Source: Anaeroplasma bactoclasticum
Lineage (GTDB): Bacteria > Bacillota_I > Bacilli_A > Acholeplasmatales > Anaeroplasmataceae
NCBI GenBank assembly: GCA_023663825.1
Contig: JAMPGQ010000010.1
Span: 1 to 44,668, forward strand
DNA: 44,668 bases
Reading direction: 5' to 3'
Part shown: piece by piece, positions 10,160 to 20,399 of the stretch
Position numbering within the stretch: the first letter of the stretch is position 1
Layout of the letters: each line of letters starts with the position of its first letter
The notes under the pieces: generated by a model
Seen by the model: the letters and a program-made list of their open reading frames with translations, nothing else
What the model was told of the DNA's origin: nothing
Databases searched by the model: none
Position numbers and translations under genes: made by a program

Positions 10160-10211
10160 ATTATAAATCAAAACGAACCTATTTGCAAAGAAAAAATAAT
10201 CATTGTATAAT
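10160..10211. promoter_or_regulatory. Divergent sigma-A promoters sharing one palindromic -35 box
   Basis: TTGCAA at 10183-10188 is its own reverse complement. On the plus strand it is followed after 17 bases by TATAAT (10206-10211), giving the yigZ promoter. On the minus strand it is followed after 17 bases by TATAAT (10165-10160), giving the cca-pulA-yhaM promoter. Both are seen directly in the sequence; activity is inferred from the consensus match. Confidence 0.8.
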
Positions 10212-10227
10212 ATCTTTGGTGATATTT

Positions 10228-10854
10228 ATGAAATATATACAAGGAAAGTGTGAAAATACGATTGTAATCCAAAAATCTAAATTTATTGCAGAAGCATATC
10301 GTGTAGATTCAGTGGAGGAAATCGAGCAAATTTTAACTAACATCCGTAAAAAATATTATGATGCAACACATCATTGTTTTGCCTATAGATTAAAAAACAA
10401 TATTCAAAAGATGAGTGACGATGGAGAACCAGCAAAAACGGCAGGCGCCCCCATTTTAGATGTGATTTTAAAAAGAGATATCACCAATGTACTCGTTGTT
10501 GTTACACGTTATTTTGGTGGAATTCTTTTGGGTGCAGGTGGATTAGTAAGAGCTTATAGTGGGGCGGCTAGTGCTGTGTTAGAAAAGACTCCTCTATATA
10601 AAATTTCTGAGCAAAATAAATTCCAGCTCACCCTTAGCTATTCTTCTTATCAAACGATTTTAAAAACAATGAAATACATACAAATAGAAAATACCTCATT
10701 TTTAACTGAGGTAACCATTTTGGGATATTGCAAAAAAGAGTTATTTTCTAAACTGAAAGAAGACTGTTATACCTATAAAATAGGAGATACGCAAATTATG
10801 GATATGGGTGTATTTCAACTAGAGGTTCCTGATGATGATACTTCAATCGAGTAG
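10228..10854 (+). CDS. yigZ: YigZ/IMPACT family protein (UPF0029)
   Basis: 208 aa. The family is conserved and related to eukaryotic IMPACT; its biochemical role is unsettled, with ribosome-associated or proline-dipeptidase-like roles proposed. The hallmark segments SDDGEPAKTAGAPIL and VTRYFGGILLGAGGLVRAYS are present. I choose ATG 10228 (MKYIQGKCENT). An upstream ATG-like extension from 10183 would start inside the -35/-10 promoter region, while a GGTGAT ribosome site lies correctly before 10228. The last 59 bases overlap the 3' end of spoIIID on the other strand. Confidence 0.9.
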   Translation: MKYIQGKCENTIVIQKSKFIAEAYRVDSVEEIEQILTNIRKKYYDATHHCFAYRLKNNIQKMSDDGEPAKTAGAPILDVILKRDITNVLVVVTRYFGGILLGAGGLVRAYSGAASAVLEKTPLYKISEQNKFQLTLSYSSYQTILKTMKYIQIENTSFLTEVTILGYCKKELFSKLKEDCYTYKIGDTQIMDMGVFQLEVPDDDTSIE

Positions 10855-11071
10855 CTTCTCCGCCACGTAAATGGCGGATTTTTTTATTATATTCTAAAAG
10901 CTCTTTAACTTCCTCATAAAGTAATGGGTCTATTTTCTCTAGCTTTGTTGTTAAATCATGATGCACAGTAGATTTAGAGTATCCAATTCTTTTTGCAACT
11001 TCACGTACAGTTCTTCTTCCTTCTAACATTAAATAAGCCATTTCTAATACCCGTGATTCATTTTCAAGCAT
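10796..11071 (-). CDS. spoIIID: Sporulation transcriptional regulator SpoIIID
   Basis: Small DNA-binding protein (91 aa) that in Bacillus and Clostridium adjusts mother-cell gene expression after sigma-E. The helix-turn-helix is at about 20-43 (VREVAKRIGYSKSTVHHDL) and the diagnostic KIRHLRGGEATRLKY is at 64-78. A good AGGTGAAG ribosome site precedes ATG 11071. A weak sigma-E-like -10 (CATATTTA) lies just upstream, but its -35 match is poor. The 3' end converges with yigZ and overlaps it. It is one of the sporulation markers in the window. Confidence 0.95.
   Translation of the reverse strand: MLENESRVLEMAYLMLEGRRTVREVAKRIGYSKSTVHHDLTTKLEKIDPLLYEEVKELLEYNKKIRHLRGGEATRLKYHHQEPLVEIHPYP
10859..10887 (+). 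terminator. Rho-independent terminator of yigZ inside spoIIID
   Basis: TCCGCCA (10859-10865), a 6-base loop and TGGCGGA (10872-10878) are followed by a run of eight or more Ts. It begins five bases after the yigZ stop. On the opposite strand the same bases encode the KKIRHLRGGEA part of SpoIIID. Confidence 0.85.
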
Positions 11072-11123
11072 TCTTCTTCACCTAGTATTAAATATGCAAA
11101 GAAGTTTCTTTTTATGTTTTAGA

Positions 11124-11150
11124 AAAAAGAAAAGGCACCTTTGTGCCCTA
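11124..11150 (-). terminator. Terminator downstream of spoIIQ
   Basis: On the minus strand GGCAC-AAAG-GTGCC (11147-11134) is followed by TTTTCTTTTTT. It should end the spoIIQ transcript before spoIIID. Confidence 0.75.
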
Positions 11151-11160
11151 ACCTTTAGTA

Positions 11161-11865
11161 TTACTTCCCTGTTTGTACTTCAGACAATTCTTTACCGAAT
11201 ACTGTTGTTGGATTTACATATGCATTGTTAACTTTAACTTCAAGATGTACATGTACTCCAGCTTCAACGTCTGCTAAAGATGTTGATGCCTTGCCGATAA
11301 CTTGTCCTACCTTAACAGTGTCGTTTACCTTTACGCTTACATTGCTTAAGGATGAATAAATACTTACAACATCAGCAGCATGCTTGATTGTAACGCATAC
11401 ACCGTCTAGTTCATCCTCTTCTACAGATGTAACCTTGCCATCGTAAATTGAACAGACATCAAAAACACTATTATCGGATTTTGCATAGCTGATTCCTTTA
11501 GACTCAATAAAGTATCCACCTGTAGTAATAACCGCTGCATCTAATTCTTCATCAGATAAAGCTAAATCAAAGAAGATTCTTACAACTTCACATTCTCCTT
11601 GTACAGGAACAGCAAACTTAACCTTTGGTTGCTCCAAAGTAGGAGTATCTGGTTTCTTGTCATCATCATTACCTGGAGTAATTGTTGGTGTATCATCATT
11701 ACCTGGCTTTTGAATAGGATCATCATTTGATACAGGAGTATCATTTAATGCTAATGTAGCAATGGTAATAACTGTTGCAAATACTACAACAACTACCGCA
11801 ATGAATACTAATAATTCCTTTTTGTCTATGAAAAATCTCTTAATTTTGTCTTTCATTTCTTTCAC
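11161..11865 (-). CDS. spoIIQ: SpoIIQ-like forespore engulfment protein (degenerate LytM/M23 domain)
   Basis: 234 aa. A short basic N-terminus and one transmembrane helix (about 17-40) are followed by a low-complexity Asp/Pro/Thr linker (41-80) and a LytM fold. In B. subtilis, SpoIIQ crosses the forespore membrane and binds SpoIIIAH. The HVH motif (H205, H207) near VHVHLEV remains. The first catalytic His of M23 is absent (region YAKSDNSVFDV, only D136 kept) and the Y-x-H-L motif is YSSLS, so the peptidase is probably inactive, as in Bacillus. Position next to the DUF1146 gene and spoIIID, and its forespore-type promoter, support the name over a generic M23 peptidase. Confidence 0.88.
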   Translation of the reverse strand: MKEMKDKIKRFFIDKKELLVFIAVVVVVFATVITIATLALNDTPVSNDDPIQKPGNDDTPTITPGNDDDKKPDTPTLEQPKVKFAVPVQGECEVVRIFFDLALSDEELDAAVITTGGYFIESKGISYAKSDNSVFDVCSIYDGKVTSVEEDELDGVCVTIKHAADVVSIYSSLSNVSVKVNDTVKVGQVIGKASTSLADVEAGVHVHLEVKVNNAYVNPTTVFGKELSEVQTGK

Positions 11866-11873
11866 CTCACTTG

Positions 11874-11904
11874 TAGTATGGTCTACTCCTTATGAGGTTA
11901 TACA
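11874..11904 (-). promoter_or_regulatory. Forespore (sigma-G/sigma-F type) promoter of spoIIQ
   Basis: On the minus strand TGTATA (11904-11899) is followed after 18 bases by CATACTA (11880-11874), nine bases before the spoIIQ ATG. This fits the sigma-G consensus GYATR-N18-CATWMTA exactly. Sigma-F recognises overlapping sites, and spoIIQ is a sigma-F gene in B. subtilis. An AGGTG ribosome site follows. Confidence 0.75.
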
Positions 11905-11920
11905 AAGAAATTAAAAAAAT

Positions 11921-12124
11921 TTAAAATTTAAATAATCCTACTAAATAATGAAATCCATAGGTAATTAAAAATGCCATTACAAAGGATATCATAAAATAAG
12001 CAAGCCTAATGTGAATAACTTTTCCTTTCTTGAAGCATTCTTCTAATCTTGATGCTTGTAGAACTAAAAATGTTACTACAAAAAATATACAAAAGCCTAC
12101 TGAAAAAATTACGCCTTCTATCAT
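11921..12124 (-). CDS. DUF1146 family small membrane protein (YwzB-like)
   Basis: 67 aa with two transmembrane helices (about 5-23 and 42-62) joined by a basic loop containing SRLEECFKKGKVIHIRLAY. This pattern fits DUF1146 (B. subtilis YwzB), whose gene also lies directly downstream of atpC. Function unknown. An AAAAGGAG ribosome site precedes ATG 12124. It lies beyond the atp terminator, so expression may depend on readthrough. Confidence 0.8.
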   Translation of the reverse strand: MIEGVIFSVGFCIFFVVTFLVLQASRLEECFKKGKVIHIRLAYFMISFVMAFLITYGFHYLVGLFKF

Positions 12125-12144
12125 AACAAAATCTCCTTTTCTAG

Positions 12145-12171
12145 TGAAAAAAGAACTCTGCTTGAGTTCTT

Positions 12172-12172
<1 letters not shown>
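12145..12172 (-). terminator. Terminator of the atp operon
   Basis: On the minus strand AAGAACTC (12171-12164), loop AAGCA, GAGTTCTT (12158-12151) and further Ts. The stem begins at the atpC stop codon. Confidence 0.8.
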
Positions 12173-14842
<2,670 letters not shown>

Positions 14843-14854
14843 ATTATCACCTAC

Positions 14855-16360
14855 TTAGAAATTATTAACAAACTCAGTTAAATAAGAATCCAGCTTTTCC
14901 TTTTCTGGTAATACCTTATTTTCACGAATAAAGCTTGCAAGCTCTTTTCCAGCTTCATTCACCTTTAAATCTAAATATAATTGCTCCTCAAAGCGTGCTA
15001 AATCTTCTACTTCAATCTGGTCTAAAAAGCCACTAGTTAAGCAATATAAAATAATTGCTTCTTCTTCCATTGCTAAAGTCTTGTGAAGACCCTGCTTTAA
15101 GATTTCTTGAGTTCTCTTACCACGGTCAAGTCTTGCCTTAGTTGACGCATCCAAATCAGAACCAAATTGCGTAAATGCTTCAAGCTCTCTATAGGATGCT
15201 AGATCTAGACGAAGTGTTCCAGAAACCTTTTTAATTGCCTTTGTCTGTGCTGCACCACCAACACGGGATACAGAAAGACCAGGGTTGATTGCTGGACGAA
15301 TACCTTTATAGAAATAGTCAGACTGTAAGAAGATTTGTCCATCTGTTATAGAAATAACATTTGTTGGAATGTAAGCTGAGATATCTCCAGCCTGTGTTTC
15401 AATAATGGGAAGTGCTGTAATACTTCCTCCGCCTAACTGATCTGACAATTTAGCTGCACGCTCTAAAAGTCTAGAATGAAGATAGAATACATCTCCTGGA
15501 TAAGCTTCTCTTCCTGGTGGTCTATGTAACAATAAAGACATCTCACGATAAGCAACTGCATGCTTAGATAAATCATCATAAACAATTAAAACATCCTTGC
15601 CCTGAAACATAAAGTATTCAGCTAAGGAAACACCAGTATATGGTGCTAAATATAGTAATGGTGCTGGGTTAGAAGCGGATGCAGAAACAATGATAGAGTA
15701 CTTCATTGCATTATGACTCTTTAATGTCTCATAGACATTAGAAACTGTAGATTCCTTTTGTCCAATCGCAACGTAAATACAAATTACATTTTGTCCTGCT
15801 TGATTTAAAATAGTATCAATAGCAATAGCTGTCTTTCCTGTTTGACGATCACCAATGATTAACTCTCTTTGACCACGACCGATTGGTACTAATGCATCTA
15901 GTACCTTAATACCAGTTTGAAGTGGTGTATTCACACTACTACGGTCCATAACGCCTGTAGCCTTCACTTCGATAGGTCTCGTCTTGGTAGCACGAATTGC
16001 ACCATTGCCATCTAAAGGTTGTCCTAATGGATTGATAACACGACCGATAAATTCCTCACCAACAGGTATCTCTAATACTCTACCGCTACATTTAACTATG
16101 TCGCCTTCCTTAATCTTAGCAGAATCACCTAATAGAATAACACCTACGCTATCCTTTCTCAAGTCCTGAACCATGCCATATACATCATTAGGGAAGATTA
16201 AAAGCTCAGATGACATTGCATTATCTAGTCCATATACTACAGCAATACCATCACCAACTTCTACCACACGACCAACATTTTCTGTATAAATCTGTTCCTT
16301 ATAAGCCTTAATCTGTTCTTTGATAAGACTTGATATTTCAGATAAATTAATATTTGGCAT
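14855..16360 (-). CDS. atpA: ATP synthase F1 alpha subunit
   Basis: 501 aa regulatory/nucleotide-binding subunit. The P-loop GDRQTGKT is at 170-177, and [17 protein letters not shown] with the arginine-finger region is present. The usual length is about 502-505. Follows atpH after 14 bases. Confidence 0.98.
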   Translation of the reverse strand: MPNINLSEISSLIKEQIKAYKEQIYTENVGRVVEVGDGIAVVYGLDNAMSSELLIFPNDVYGMVQDLRKDSVGVILLGDSAKIKEGDIVKCSGRVLEIPVGEEFIGRVINPLGQPLDGNGAIRATKTRPIEVKATGVMDRSSVNTPLQTGIKVLDALVPIGRGQRELIIGDRQTGKTAIAIDTILNQAGQNVICIYVAIGQKESTVSNVYETLKSHNAMKYSIIVSASASNPAPLLYLAPYTGVSLAEYFMFQGKDVLIVYDDLSKHAVAYREMSLLLHRPPGREAYPGDVFYLHSRLLERAAKLSDQLGGGSITALPIIETQAGDISAYIPTNVISITDGQIFLQSDYFYKGIRPAINPGLSVSRVGGAAQTKAIKKVSGTLRLDLASYRELEAFTQFGSDLDASTKARLDRGKRTQEILKQGLHKTLAMEEEAIILYCLTSGFLDQIEVEDLARFEEQLYLDLKVNEAGKELASFIRENKVLPEKEKLDSYLTEFVNNF

Positions 16361-16374
16361 ATATTTATCCTTTC

Positions 16375-16893
16375 CTATAGTGAATTCTTTAATTTTGTCA
16401 GTCTATTTTTCAAACTCATATCTAAGCTCTCACCATTACAGATAATCTGTAGACCAGACAAAATTTTAGGATTCACTGTATTTTCTATTTTAAGCTTTTT
16501 GTTTGGATAACGCTGTTCTAAGCTTTTTGTAACTTCATTTAGTCTTTCCTTAGAAAGCTTCTCCGAACTAATCACTTCTATTTTTAATATAGAATTATAA
16601 TCACTTAGCATTTGATTATACTCATCTGTGATTTGTTCAATTAAAACAAATCGATCGTTTTTAACAAGTACACACAAAAATTCTTTAAAGGTAGCATCCA
16701 ACTTATTGAATACAGAATGAATCATCTTTAGCTTTTCATCCATATCTACTAAAGGAGAAGCTATCATTTTATAAAAATCCTTATTTGCACTCATAACATC
16801 TAAGATTCCATTTAAGGAGTCTAAGAACAGCTCTGTTTTTTTTTCTTCAATAGCTAATTCAAATAATGCTTTGGCATATTCATATTCAACCAT
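16375..16893 (-). CDS. atpH: ATP synthase F1 delta subunit
   Basis: 172 aa peripheral-stalk subunit (OSCP type). The N-terminal domain has YAKALFELA, and the C-terminal beta domain ends with [23 protein letters not shown] (first part of the usual GGxxVxIGxxxxDxS pattern, diverged). Two bases separate it from atpF. Confidence 0.93.
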   Translation of the reverse strand: MVEYEYAKALFELAIEEKKTELFLDSLNGILDVMSANKDFYKMIASPLVDMDEKLKMIHSVFNKLDATFKEFLCVLVKNDRFVLIEQITDEYNQMLSDYNSILKIEVISSEKLSKERLNEVTKSLEQRYPNKKLKIENTVNPKILSGLQIICNGESLDMSLKNRLTKLKNSL

Positions 16894-16895
16894 AC

Positions 16896-17441
16896 TTATG
16901 CCCCCTTCAAAATCTCATCAACAACATCCATATATTTGTCCTGATCGATTTCTTTTGCTACAATCTTTTCTGCAGCAGCAAAGGCAATATCAACAATTTC
17001 TTTACGAATCTCCTTTTGCATATTATTCTTTTCTTGTTCTAATTCAATTTCAAGATTTTCTAAGCGTTGCTTTGCCTCTTGCTTCGCTTCACTTATAATC
17101 TGTTCTCTTTTAATATTACCATCACGCTCAGCCTTAGCTAAAATCTCTTGAACAGAAGTTTTTGCCTTTGCAAGCTCATCTGCTAATTCTTCTTCTAGAG
17201 CCTTTGCATTTTCTTTAGAGTTCTTTGCATCCTCTAAGGCTTGATCTATAGCTTGTCTTCTTGTCTCTAAAATATGCGTAATAGGCTTCCATAAAAAGAC
17301 ACGAACCACAACAAACAAAAGAATTGTTGCGCATAGCTGAATGAGTAAATCACGAATATCAGAGCCTGTAACCTTTAAATCCTTTAAAGGTCCTAAACAA
17401 CTATTGACTGCCTCAGCAATCTTTTCTAATATCTCATTCAT
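16896..17441 (-). CDS. atpF: ATP synthase Fo b subunit
   Basis: 181 aa stator subunit. One N-terminal transmembrane segment (about 30-48, IQLCATILLFVVVRVFLW) is followed by a long charged coiled coil. The N-terminus is about 20 residues longer before the helix than in many b subunits. A good ribosome site (AAAGGAAC) lies unusually far (about 28 bases) from ATG 17441, with a hairpin between them. Confidence 0.95.
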   Translation of the reverse strand: MNEILEKIAEAVNSCLGPLKDLKVTGSDIRDLLIQLCATILLFVVVRVFLWKPITHILETRRQAIDQALEDAKNSKENAKALEEELADELAKAKTSVQEILAKAERDGNIKREQIISEAKQEAKQRLENLEIELEQEKNNMQKEIRKEIVDIAFAAAEKIVAKEIDQDKYMDVVDEILKGA

Positions 17442-17451
17442 TGTTCTTAAG

Positions 17452-17469
17452 CATTGTCAACTGACAATG
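17452..17469. repeat. Perfect inverted repeat between atpE and atpF
   Basis: CATTGTCA-AC-TGACAATG, 8-bp arms with a two-base loop. In the mRNA it lies between an AAAGGAAC ribosome site and the atpF start, so folding could bring them together or tune b-subunit translation. No T-run follows, so it is not a terminator. Confidence 0.7.
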
Positions 17470-17484
17470 TTCCTTTCTTTTATT

Positions 17485-17778
17485 TTACTTACCTAATAAC
17501 ATTAATGCAATAATAAAGCCATAAAGACCTGTTGTTTCTGAAACTGCTTGTCCGATAAGCATTGTAATTGTAATCTTACCTGAAGCCTCTGGTTGACGAC
17601 CAATAGCTTCTACTGCCTTTGCAGCAACACTACCTTCTCCTAGGGCAGCACCAATACCTGTAAATACGGCGATAGCTGCTCCTATATAAGCCATACCACT
17701 TTTAAAAAATTCATTGTAAGTACCAGCAACCTCTGCTGCTTCAGCTAAAAAATTTGTAATTAATGTTAAAATTTGCAT
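17485..17778 (-). CDS. atpE: ATP synthase Fo c subunit, two-carboxylate Na+-type
   Basis: 97 aa rotor hairpin with a 20-residue N-terminal extension, two helices and the RQPEASGK loop (61-68). Helix 1 has GEG with E48 where H+-type c subunits usually have N or G and Ilyobacter has Gln32. Helix 2 has V79-S-E81-T82-T83 and Y86, aligned with V63, E65, S66, T67 and Y70 of Na+ rotors. Two facing carboxylates with this background match the Fusobacterium-type two-carboxylate ring. Na+ coupling is inferred. Located between atpB and atpF. Confidence 0.95.
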   Translation of the reverse strand: MQILTLITNFLAEAAEVAGTYNEFFKSGMAYIGAAIAVFTGIGAALGEGSVAAKAVEAIGRQPEASGKITITMLIGQAVSETTGLYGFIIALMLLGK

Positions 17779-17791
17779 CTTCTTTTTCTCC

Positions 17792-18484
17792 TTAATCTAA
17801 ACTAAATATTTTTTCTTCATCTTTTATTTTCATCGACGTGAAGATAATCGATAATATAACAAATACTGCTGTTTGTATTAAACCAAAGCCTATATCAAAC
17901 ACAATATTAATAAAAGGCATGATTGGAATAGCTGCCCAACCAGCAAAGCCTTTAATTAATAAGGCAATCACTGAACCACTGATAATGTTACCAAATAAAC
18001 GCAAGCACAAGGATATCGGAAGAGATATCTCACTAATGATATTCATTGGAAGCATTACTGGATTTGGATCTAAAAAGCCTTTTAAGTATCCTAAAACTCC
18101 ATTTGATGCTATTCCTGCACCTTGAATTACAAAGAATGAACCTAAGGCTAACGCCAATGTTATCATAATATAGCTTGTTGGATTTTCAAGTAGAAATACT
18201 GCTGAAATATTTGATATGAAAATAAATATAGCAATACTCAAAAACCAAGGTGAAAAGGATTTCCACCTTTTCCCTATATTTTGTTTAATGAAGGTATTAA
18301 TCATATCTACTAACATCATAAATGGCAATAGCCATAAGGGTGTCTTTTGTAAAGGATCTACCTTTTTAATTTTAAAGCTTAGTAAAATGAAAACTATGCA
18401 CAAGACAACTACGATTATTATTGTAGAAAGTACCGGCTTTGATATCGTTCCTACATCGCAGAAGCTGCGCCAAAATTCAGCCAC
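17792..18484 (-). CDS. atpB: ATP synthase Fo a subunit
   Basis: 230 aa stator channel subunit with five to six hydrophobic helices. The essential arginine is R162 in LRLFGNIISG. PLSLCLRLF-type context is conserved. The start is GTG at 18484, overlapping the stop of the atpI-like gene by one base (TAGTG). Confidence 0.95.
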   Translation of the reverse strand: MAEFWRSFCDVGTISKPVLSTIIIVVVLCIVFILLSFKIKKVDPLQKTPLWLLPFMMLVDMINTFIKQNIGKRWKSFSPWFLSIAIFIFISNISAVFLLENPTSYIMITLALALGSFFVIQGAGIASNGVLGYLKGFLDPNPVMLPMNIISEISLPISLCLRLFGNIISGSVIALLIKGFAGWAAIPIMPFINIVFDIGFGLIQTAVFVILSIIFTSMKIKDEEKIFSLD

Positions 18485-18906
18485 TATTCACTCACCTTCC
18501 TTCTGAAAATCAAGTATATTACAATAAGTACCACCTTGACAGTAGCATATCCTCCAAAAGCAATTACCAAATTCCAAGCTCTACTTTCATCTGAATTTTG
18601 GAAAACCTCTTTGAAAAATATAGCAAGGAATACTCCTGCAAATACTAAGATTCTAAGTAATACACCTATCCAAGCTTGTCTTCTTGCCATCACTTGTGCA
18701 GTATCTGGATAAAGCTCAGACATTCGTATGATTCTTCTATTCATTTTTATCATCAATCCAAAGTTTAATAGTCCTGTACAAACGCCAATCAGATAATACA
18801 TCCAATCATAATGTGTTGCCCACAAAACTATAGTAACTATTGCTGCTACAACCCAAGTTGCAGGAACAACGAGCAAACTAATCTTTAGATTTACTTGTTT
18901 CTTCAT
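18484..18906 (-). CDS. atpI: AtpI-like membrane protein
   Basis: 140 aa with four transmembrane helices and a basic loop (KMNRRIIRM). It sits at the atpI position in front of atpB. AtpI proteins help assemble the c-ring or accompany Na+/Mg2+ movement in some species. Sequence similarity is weak across this family, so the name relies on topology and position. Overlaps the previous gene by 29 bases. Confidence 0.75.
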   Translation of the reverse strand: MKKQVNLKISLLVVPATWVVAAIVTIVLWATHYDWMYYLIGVCTGLLNFGLMIKMNRRIIRMSELYPDTAQVMARRQAWIGVLLRILVFAGVFLAIFFKEVFQNSDESRAWNLVIAFGGYATVKVVLIVIYLIFRRKVSE

Positions 18907-19120
18907 CCTTGTTTTTATCCTCCTCTTTTAATAATCTTAAGAGAGTATAGATAAAGCTACATAATCCGCATAATGCACCAATAGCAGCTAATACTCCTGG
19001 CCAAACAGAAGCAATATCTATTGCACGACCAATAAAATAACCTATGACAGCAAGAACAACCATAGTAAAGATTCCTTGTGTCATCAGCAAATAAAATCTA
19101 GCATATTTAGAAAATTTCAT
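18878..19120 (-). CDS. atpZ: AtpZ/AtpI family two-helix membrane protein
   Basis: 80 aa when started at ATG 19120 ([10 protein letters not shown]), whose A overlaps the upp stop codon (TAATG). A ten-codon upstream extension would lie entirely within upp and looks spurious. Two glycine-rich helices (about 10-33 and 38-62), with the typical G-x-x-x-G pattern, are followed by an acidic/lysine tail. The family is linked to ATP synthase c-ring assembly and Mg2+ or Ca2+ entry. Position at the head of the atp genes agrees. Confidence 0.82.
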   Translation of the reverse strand: MKFSKYARFYLLMTQGIFTMVVLAVIGYFIGRAIDIASVWPGVLAAIGALCGLCSFIYTLLRLLKEEDKNKDEETSKSKD

Positions 19121-19743
19121 TATTTTGTACCAAACAAGCGGTCTCCACAATCTCCTAAACCTGGAACGATATAGCCATTCTCATTTAGTTTTTCATCTAA
19201 TGCAGCCAAATACACATCTACATCTGGATGCTTCTTTTGTAAACACTCTACTCCTTCTGGGGCTCCAACTAAGCCAACATAGCGAATATCTTTACAGCCT
19301 TTCATTTTAAGCATGGATATAGCTGCTGCTGCACTACCTCCTGTTGCAAGCATTGGATCAACAACTAATACAATAGAGTCTGTAATTGTCTCTGGAAATT
19401 TAGCATAGTATTCACAAGGTTCTAAAGTTTCTTCATTACGATATAGTCCAATAAATCCAACCTTAGCTGTAGGAATTAATCTTCTAATTCCTTCTACCAT
19501 CCCAAGACCTGCACGTAGAATAGGAACAATGACAACATCCTGTGCTAACTCATGCTGAACAGTATCACAGATAGGTGTTGAGATTTCCACTTCCTTTAAC
19601 GGGAAATTTCTTGTAATTTCATAAGCCATCAATCCTGCAATCTCTTCAACATTTTGATAGAAGTCCTTCATCTTCGTTTCCTTCTTACGGATATTTGTAA
19701 GCTTGTGTTTAATCAAAGGATGATCTAACAATTTAAAACTCAT
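19120..19743 (-). CDS. upp: Uracil phosphoribosyltransferase
   Basis: 207 aa salvage enzyme making UMP from uracil and PRPP. The PRPP-binding motif [12 protein letters not shown] is present, together with the uracil-site ending [17 protein letters not shown]. The start overlaps the rpiB stop (ATGA) and the stop overlaps atpZ. upp directly upstream of the atp genes is a common Firmicutes arrangement. Confidence 0.97.
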   Translation of the reverse strand: MSFKLLDHPLIKHKLTNIRKKETKMKDFYQNVEEIAGLMAYEITRNFPLKEVEISTPICDTVQHELAQDVVIVPILRAGLGMVEGIRRLIPTAKVGFIGLYRNEETLEPCEYYAKFPETITDSIVLVVDPMLATGGSAAAAISMLKMKGCKDIRYVGLVGAPEGVECLQKKHPDVDVYLAALDEKLNENGYIVPGLGDCGDRLFGTK

Positions 19744-20189
19744 ATGTGTTCCTCCTCATACTTATTTATTTTTTCTACTCTTCTAGTATGTCTTTCTCCA
19801 AAAGAAAATGGAGTAGAAAGCCATGCTGATACAATTTGTTTTGCAGCTTCTACTGAGGTATATTTAGCAGACAATGCAAGACAATTCGAGTCGTTATGCT
19901 CTCGAGTTAATTTTGCTTCTTCTACACAATGAACCAAAGCACAACGAACCCCTCTTACTTTATTAGCAATGATGGACATTCCAATTCCAGTATAACAAAT
20001 CAATATACCCCGCTCAGCTTTTCCATCTCGAACATCTTCTGCCACTTTGATGCCAAAATCTGTGTAATCACAGCTCTCTATATCATATGTTCCGTGGTCT
20101 TCAACCTGATGTCCTAAGGATTTCAAGTAGTTCAAAACTTCATTTTTTAATTCCAACGCAGAGTGATCACAACCAATTGAAATTTTCAT
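19740..20189 (-). CDS. rpiB: Ribose-5-phosphate isomerase B
   Basis: 149 aa sugar-phosphate isomerase of the RpiB/LacAB family. D8-H9 bind substrate and C65 ([17 protein letters not shown]) is the catalytic cysteine. The usual G after C is Y here, a small deviation. H99-type residues in [12 protein letters not shown] are conserved. First gene of the upp-atp operon, as in Bacillus; could also act on allose-6-phosphate. Confidence 0.93.
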   Translation of the reverse strand: MKISIGCDHSALELKNEVLNYLKSLGHQVEDHGTYDIESCDYTDFGIKVAEDVRDGKAERGILICYTGIGMSIIANKVRGVRCALVHCVEEAKLTREHNDSNCLALSAKYTSVEAAKQIVSAWLSTPFSFGERHTRRVEKINKYEEEHI

Positions 20190-20232
20190 GTTTAGGTCTC
20201 CTCATATTCTTATTTTTTACCATAATTTTACA

Positions 20233-20263
20233 ATTATAATAGATCATTAAAATTATATCACAA
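20233..20263 (-). promoter_or_regulatory. Probable promoter of the rpiB-upp-atp operon
   Basis: On the minus strand TTGTGA (20263-20258) is followed after 16 bases by TATTAT (20241-20236), with an alternative TATAAT at 20238-20233 and 19-base spacing. The rest of 20,264-20,399 holds no gene. It contains an 11-base-spaced direct repeat TAGTTTTC (20303 and 20314) of unknown meaning. Confidence 0.55.
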
Positions 20264-20399
20264 ACAAAAAAAAATAAAAAGCATAATTCCTAAAGATTTT
20301 TTTAGTTTTCAGTTAGTTTTCGTTAATTCTAAATGATTAAATATTGTCACTCAATATGAAGTATTTTAAAGATAAATAAATTTGTTTTAACGATTTAAA

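Noticed and set aside
10183-10227. Upstream extension of yigZ
   Set aside because: It begins within the -35/-10 region of the yigZ promoter; the ribosome site fits ATG 10228.
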